Shown: piece by piece, positions 60,176 to 64,000 of the stretch
Layout: the number at the start of each line of letters is the position of its first letter
Numbering within the stretch: the stretch's first letter is position 1
Source: an uncultured Eubacterium sp.
GTDB taxonomy: Bacteria > Bacillota > Clostridia > Lachnospirales > Lachnospiraceae
NCBI GenBank assembly: GCA_910580075.1
Contig: CAJTVR010000006.1
Coordinates: forward strand, 22,747-86,746
Reading direction: 5' to 3'
Length of the DNA: 64,000 nucleotides
Notes under the pieces: model-generated
Database searches by the model: none
Told to the model about the DNA's origin: nothing
What the model saw: only the letters and a program-made list of their open reading frames with translations
Translations under genes and position numbers: made by a program

Positions 60176-63100
60176 ATGAACGCATTTATTGAGCCGCTCC
60201 AGGCCATGACAGAATATAAAGAAATAAGGACTGTTCTTGAGAATGGATGCAGAGATGGCATTTTAGAACTTACCGGCTGCATTGATTCGCAGAAGCTGCA
60301 TCTGATACACTGTCTGAGCGGCAGGGAATACAGCCGTCTGATTGTTACGTTTACAGAGCAGCGTGCAAGGGAGATTAGTGAGGAATACCGCTTCTTTGAC
60401 AAAAATGTCCGTTATTTTCCAGCCAAAGATATTTTGTTTTATCAGTCGGATATCCGTGGGAATGAAATTGCAAAAGAGCGTCTGGAGGTTTTGAAACTGT
60501 TAGCAGGCGGGCAGAACTGCACAGTAGTAACTACGTTTGATGCACTTATGAACCGGATGGCAGAGCCAGCCGGCTTTTTGTCGATGATAAAAAGCCTGAA
60601 AACAGGCGATGCCGTAGATATGAATGCGATACAGAAAGAACTGGCTGTCATGGGATATGAGCGGTGCTATCAGGCTGAGGCTCCCGGGCAGTTTGCTGTG
60701 CGTGGCGGTATTCTGGATGTCTATGTGCTGACGGAGGATAATCCGTACCGGATCGAACTGTGGGGAGATGAGATTGATTCTATCCGCAGTTTTGAGGCTT
60801 CCAGCCAGCGGTCGATTGAAAATCTGGAAGAAATACAAATCTATCCGGCAAATGAATTTCTGCTGGATCAGTCAGCATTGCAGGAGGGTATCCGCCGTCT
60901 GCGGGAAGAAGCAGACAGGGTTACAGACAGGCTGCGCCGCGAAATGAAGACCGAAGAGGCATTCCGGCTGAAAAATGCGGCAGATACGTTTATCGAAGAA
61001 CTGTCAGAACTTGGCAGCAGCGCAAATCTGGATGCATATCTGCCTTATTTCACAAAAAAAACAGTATCGCTGCTTGACTATTTTGAACTGGACGATACGA
61101 TGATTGTTCTGGATGAACCGGTCCGTATCGCAGAACAGAGTCTGGCAGTGGAACATGAATATATTGACAGTATGCAGCAGCGTCTGGAAAAAGGATATAT
61201 TCTGCCGGGACAGATGGAATCTCTTTTCCGTGCGAAGGAAATCTTTGCCCGGGTAGAGCGGCTGCGTACGATTGCGCTGGCGACGCTGGAATTAAAAATA
61301 CCGGAAATTACAGTATCCCAGGTCTATCCGATGCAGACCCGTACTGTGAATCCTTATAATAACAGTTTTGAACTATTAGTAAAAGATTTGCAGCAGTATA
61401 AAAAGAAAAATTATAAGGTGATTTTATTATCTGGTTCCAGAACGCGGGCACAGAGGCTGGCACAGGATTTAGCAGATGAGGGCTTAAATGCGTTTTACAC
61501 GGAAGACTATGACCATACCGTGAAGCCTGCTGAAGTGATGACGCTGTATGGCAAAGTAAAACGCGGCTATGAATATCCGATGCTGAAATTTGTCGTGATA
61601 TCTGAAAGCGATATTTTTGGCGCGGAAAAAAAGAAGAAAAAGCGCCGTCATGCAAAAAAGGGAGAAAAAGCGGTAACGTTTGAAGAGCTGAGTGTCGGCG
61701 ATTATGTCGTACACGAAAATCACGGCCTCGGCATATACAAAGGCATTGAAAAAATCGAAGTAGAAGGAACGGCAAAAGATTATATCAAAATTGAATATGC
61801 CAAAGGCGGTACGTTATATATACTGGCTACCCAGCTGGACTTGATTCAGAAATATGCCCAGACCGGAGAGAGAAAGCCAAAGCTAAACAGCCTTGGCAGC
61901 CTGGAATGGAAAAAGACAAAGACAAAAGTCCGCAGTGCAGTAAAAGAAATTGCCGGGGAACTGGTGCAGCTTTATGCAGCAAGGGAAAATCAAAAAGGAT
62001 ATGTTTATGGCCCGGATACAATCTGGCAGAGAGAATTCGAAGAGATGTTTCCATTTGAAGAAACAGAAGACCAGGAGCTGGCAATTGAAGCAACAAAACG
62101 GGATATGGAAAGCACAAAGATTATGGACCGCCTTATTTGCGGCGATGTCGGCTACGGCAAGACAGAAATTGCCATACGGGCAGCATTTAAAGCCGTCCAG
62201 GAAAGCAAACAGGTAGTTTATCTGGCACCGACTACAATACTCGCGCAGCAGGTCTATAACAATTTTATGCAGAGGATGCAGGACTTTCCAGTCACCGTAG
62301 GCCTTTTGTGCCGTTTCCGAACGCCGTCTGAACAAAAGAAGACGATACAGGGCGTAAAACAGGGAAGCATTGACATTATTGTCGGCACTCACCGTGTGCT
62401 TTCAAAAGATGTGCAGTACAAGGACCTCGGACTTCTGATTGTAGATGAAGAACAGCGCTTCGGAGTCACACACAAGGAAAAAATTAAAAAACTGAAAACA
62501 AATGTAGACGTGCTGACCCTGACGGCGACTCCGATTCCGAGAACACTTCATATGAGCCTGATTGGGATCCGTGATATGAGCGTGTTAGAAGAACCTCCGG
62601 TAGACCGTGTGCCGATTCAGACATACGTCATGGAGTACAATGAAGAAATGGTACGGGAAGCCATTATGCGTGAACTTGCCAGAGACGGCCAGGTCTACTA
62701 TGTATTTAACCGTGTAAACCAGATTGAAGATGTAGCCGCAAAAATACAGAAACTGGTGCCGGATGCGGTTACAGCAGTCGCTCACGGCCAGATGAAAGAA
62801 CGTGAATTAGAAAATATCATGTATCAGTTTATTAATGGAGAAATTGATGTACTGATATCTACAACAATTATTGAAACAGGATTAGATATTTCAAATGTAA
62901 ATACCATGATTATTCAGGATGCAGATAACATGGGGCTTTCCCAGCTCTATCAGCTGCGGGGGCGCGTGGGACGGTCAAACCGTACAGCATTTGCGTTTTT
63001 AATGTACAAGCGGGATAAAATGCTGAAAGAAGTGGCAGAAAAACGCCTGGCAGCGATTAAAGAATTCACAGATTTAGGAAGCGGATTTAAAATTGCCATG

Positions 63101-63718
63101 CGGGATTTAGAAATCCGCGGTGCAGGAAACCTGCTCGGAGCACAGCAGAGCGGACATATGGAAGCTGTCGGCTATGACCTTTACTGTAAGATGCTGAATG
63201 AAGCAGTCAGGCAGGCGAAAGGAGATAACCTGGCAGAAGATTTTGAAACATCTATCGACCTCGACATGGACGCGTTTATTCCGCCTTCTTATATCCCGAA
63301 TGAATATCAGAAGCTGGATATATATAAAAGGGTAGCCGGCATTGAAAACCAGGAAGAAGCAGAGGAAATGACAGAAGAACTGCTGGACCGCTTTGGAGAC
63401 CCGCCAAAATCTGTCACAAACCTTTTAGCGATTGCACAGGTGAAAGCAAAAGCACACCGTGTATATATAAAAGAAATCATTCAAAAAGGCATGACAATTC
63501 GTATGATGCTGCATGAACACGCGCAAATTAATGCAGGCAGGATTTCGGAGCTTGTAAAAAATTATGACGGGAAAGTCACGTTTACAGCAGCTGGAAAAAA
63601 TCCGGTATTTGTATATCATCTGGTAAAAAACAGCCGGGATGCGGGGAAACAGAACGTAATCGGGGCGCTGTCGGGATTTGTGGAAGATTTGGGGAGAATT
63701 TGTCTGGAAGCGGTGTGA
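60176..63718 (+). CDS. mfd: Transcription-repair coupling factor
   Basis: A 1180-residue DNA translocase that displaces stalled RNA polymerase and recruits nucleotide excision repair. The N-terminal UvrB-like part (residues ~1-350) is followed by the polymerase-interaction domain ([22 protein letters not shown], ~505-526). The RecG-like helicase follows, with Walker [11 protein letters not shown] near 655, DEEQRFGV near 760 and [16 protein letters not shown] near 925. The C-terminal TRCF domain closes the protein. It ends complete, within the window. AGGAGTAAGG precedes ATG 60176. Confidence 0.98.
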   Translation: MNAFIEPLQAMTEYKEIRTVLENGCRDGILELTGCIDSQKLHLIHCLSGREYSRLIVTFTEQRAREISEEYRFFDKNVRYFPAKDILFYQSDIRGNEIAKERLEVLKLLAGGQNCTVVTTFDALMNRMAEPAGFLSMIKSLKTGDAVDMNAIQKELAVMGYERCYQAEAPGQFAVRGGILDVYVLTEDNPYRIELWGDEIDSIRSFEASSQRSIENLEEIQIYPANEFLLDQSALQEGIRRLREEADRVTDRLRREMKTEEAFRLKNAADTFIEELSELGSSANLDAYLPYFTKKTVSLLDYFELDDTMIVLDEPVRIAEQSLAVEHEYIDSMQQRLEKGYILPGQMESLFRAKEIFARVERLRTIALATLELKIPEITVSQVYPMQTRTVNPYNNSFELLVKDLQQYKKKNYKVILLSGSRTRAQRLAQDLADEGLNAFYTEDYDHTVKPAEVMTLYGKVKRGYEYPMLKFVVISESDIFGAEKKKKKRRHAKKGEKAVTFEELSVGDYVVHENHGLGIYKGIEKIEVEGTAKDYIKIEYAKGGTLYILATQLDLIQKYAQTGERKPKLNSLGSLEWKKTKTKVRSAVKEIAGELVQLYAARENQKGYVYGPDTIWQREFEEMFPFEETEDQELAIEATKRDMESTKIMDRLICGDVGYGKTEIAIRAAFKAVQESKQVVYLAPTTILAQQVYNNFMQRMQDFPVTVGLLCRFRTPSEQKKTIQGVKQGSIDIIVGTHRVLSKDVQYKDLGLLIVDEEQRFGVTHKEKIKKLKTNVDVLTLTATPIPRTLHMSLIGIRDMSVLEEPPVDRVPIQTYVMEYNEEMVREAIMRELARDGQVYYVFNRVNQIEDVAAKIQKLVPDAVTAVAHGQMKERELENIMYQFINGEIDVLISTTIIETGLDISNVNTMIIQDADNMGLSQLYQLRGRVGRSNRTAFAFLMYKRDKMLKEVAEKRLAAIKEFTDLGSGFKIAMRDLEIRGAGNLLGAQQSGHMEAVGYDLYCKMLNEAVRQAKGDNLAEDFETSIDLDMDAFIPPSYIPNEYQKLDIYKRVAGIENQEEAEEMTEELLDRFGDPPKSVTNLLAIAQVKAKAHRVYIKEIIQKGMTIRMMLHEHAQINAGRISELVKNYDGKVTFTAAGKNPVFVYHLVKNSRDAGKQNVIGALSGFVEDLGRICLEAV

Positions 63719-63732
63719 GCGGGAGGAATTAA

Positions 63733-64000
63733 TTAGCCGGACGCCGGACAGAGAAACTTTTTCCTTTTTCTGTTCCGCCTGCGAACAGTAAGAAATTCTA
63801 AATTTTCTGCTTCGAGGCTGTGGCAGCGGACGGACCGGTGCCTGATGCCCTGGCGTTACGGTATGCTTTATGCAGTGGCGCTGGCAGGCACCTTTTGGGG
63901 CTTCGGCGTTTTCGAGGGCGTCAGACAGTGAGCCCCAAATCCTGAATACCAGGCAGAAAATTAAGAATTTCTAACTGTTCTCCAGAGTCACAGAAAAAGG
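63733..64000. repeat. Nested inverted-repeat element, cut by the window end
   Basis: CCTTTTTCTGT (63763-63773) pairs with ACAGAAAAAGG (63990-64000), and 63783-63810 pairs nearly perfectly with 63953-63980. Inside, GGTGCCTG...GGCG pairs with CGCTGGCAGGCACC, and TTGGGGCT with AGCCCCAA (63895-63938). No ORF is present. The flank 63733-63760 matches 29974-30001 in reverse orientation. The right end may continue beyond 64000. Confidence 0.75.

Overview
The window reads as a chromosomal segment of a low-to-moderate GC, spore-forming Clostridia, most like Lachnospiraceae. This is inferred from gene content (spoVG, a CotF-like coat protein, class III fructose bisphosphatase, an LtaS-type synthase, the glgC-glgD pair, DnaD/DnaI replication proteins, a DUF6465 protein) and from strong AGGAGG ribosome sites. 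No tRNA, rRNA, CRISPR array, phage or complete insertion sequence was seen.

Region 1 (1-23.2 kb, all + strand, cut at its left edge) is a surface-glycan locus. It has glycosyltransferases, a Wzy-like polymerase and an MsbA/PglK-like ABC flippase. A WbpA-WbpB-WbpD-WbpE-like set points to a UDP-2,3-diacetamido uronic acid. Formyl-, acyl- and deacetylase-type modification genes are present. A second sugar pathway contains GmhA, HddA, a split transketolase, a B12-type radical SAM protein, two SDR enzymes and a ColD-like PLP enzyme whose Schiff-base lysine is a histidine. The heptose genes gmhB and hddC are not in view. Two long poly-G tracts (G11 and G9) lie inside coding sequences here and nowhere else in the window.

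Region 2 (23.3-36.9 kb) starts with a HicAB toxin-antitoxin pair whose promoter carries a palindromic operator. It continues with a CotF-like gene, fbp, an LtaS-type synthase, a Pro/Gly-repeat protein and a large exported protein with a degenerate C39-like end. Then come an AGCS amino-acid symporter with a leader hairpin, an HPr-like protein and a DUF6465 protein. Two related ~100-160 bp palindromic elements flank fbp.

Region 3 (36.9-46.8 kb) holds dnaD-dnaI-prs and murC on the minus strand, separated by a dense DnaA-box cluster, then glgC-glgD-spoVG on the plus strand and an M23 peptidase on the minus strand.

Region 4 (46.9-59.3 kb) is a beta-glucoside/oligosaccharide utilisation locus: two GH94 phosphorylases, an AraC regulator, a sugar ABC transporter without its own ATPase, and a GH3 enzyme with swapped domain order. 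Three of its upstream regions share a TTGATATTTT motif. One permease appears to have lost about 20 residues of a membrane segment.

Region 5 (59.5-64 kb) is pth-mfd, followed by a nested inverted-repeat element that runs off the window. Part of its left edge recurs near 30 kb.
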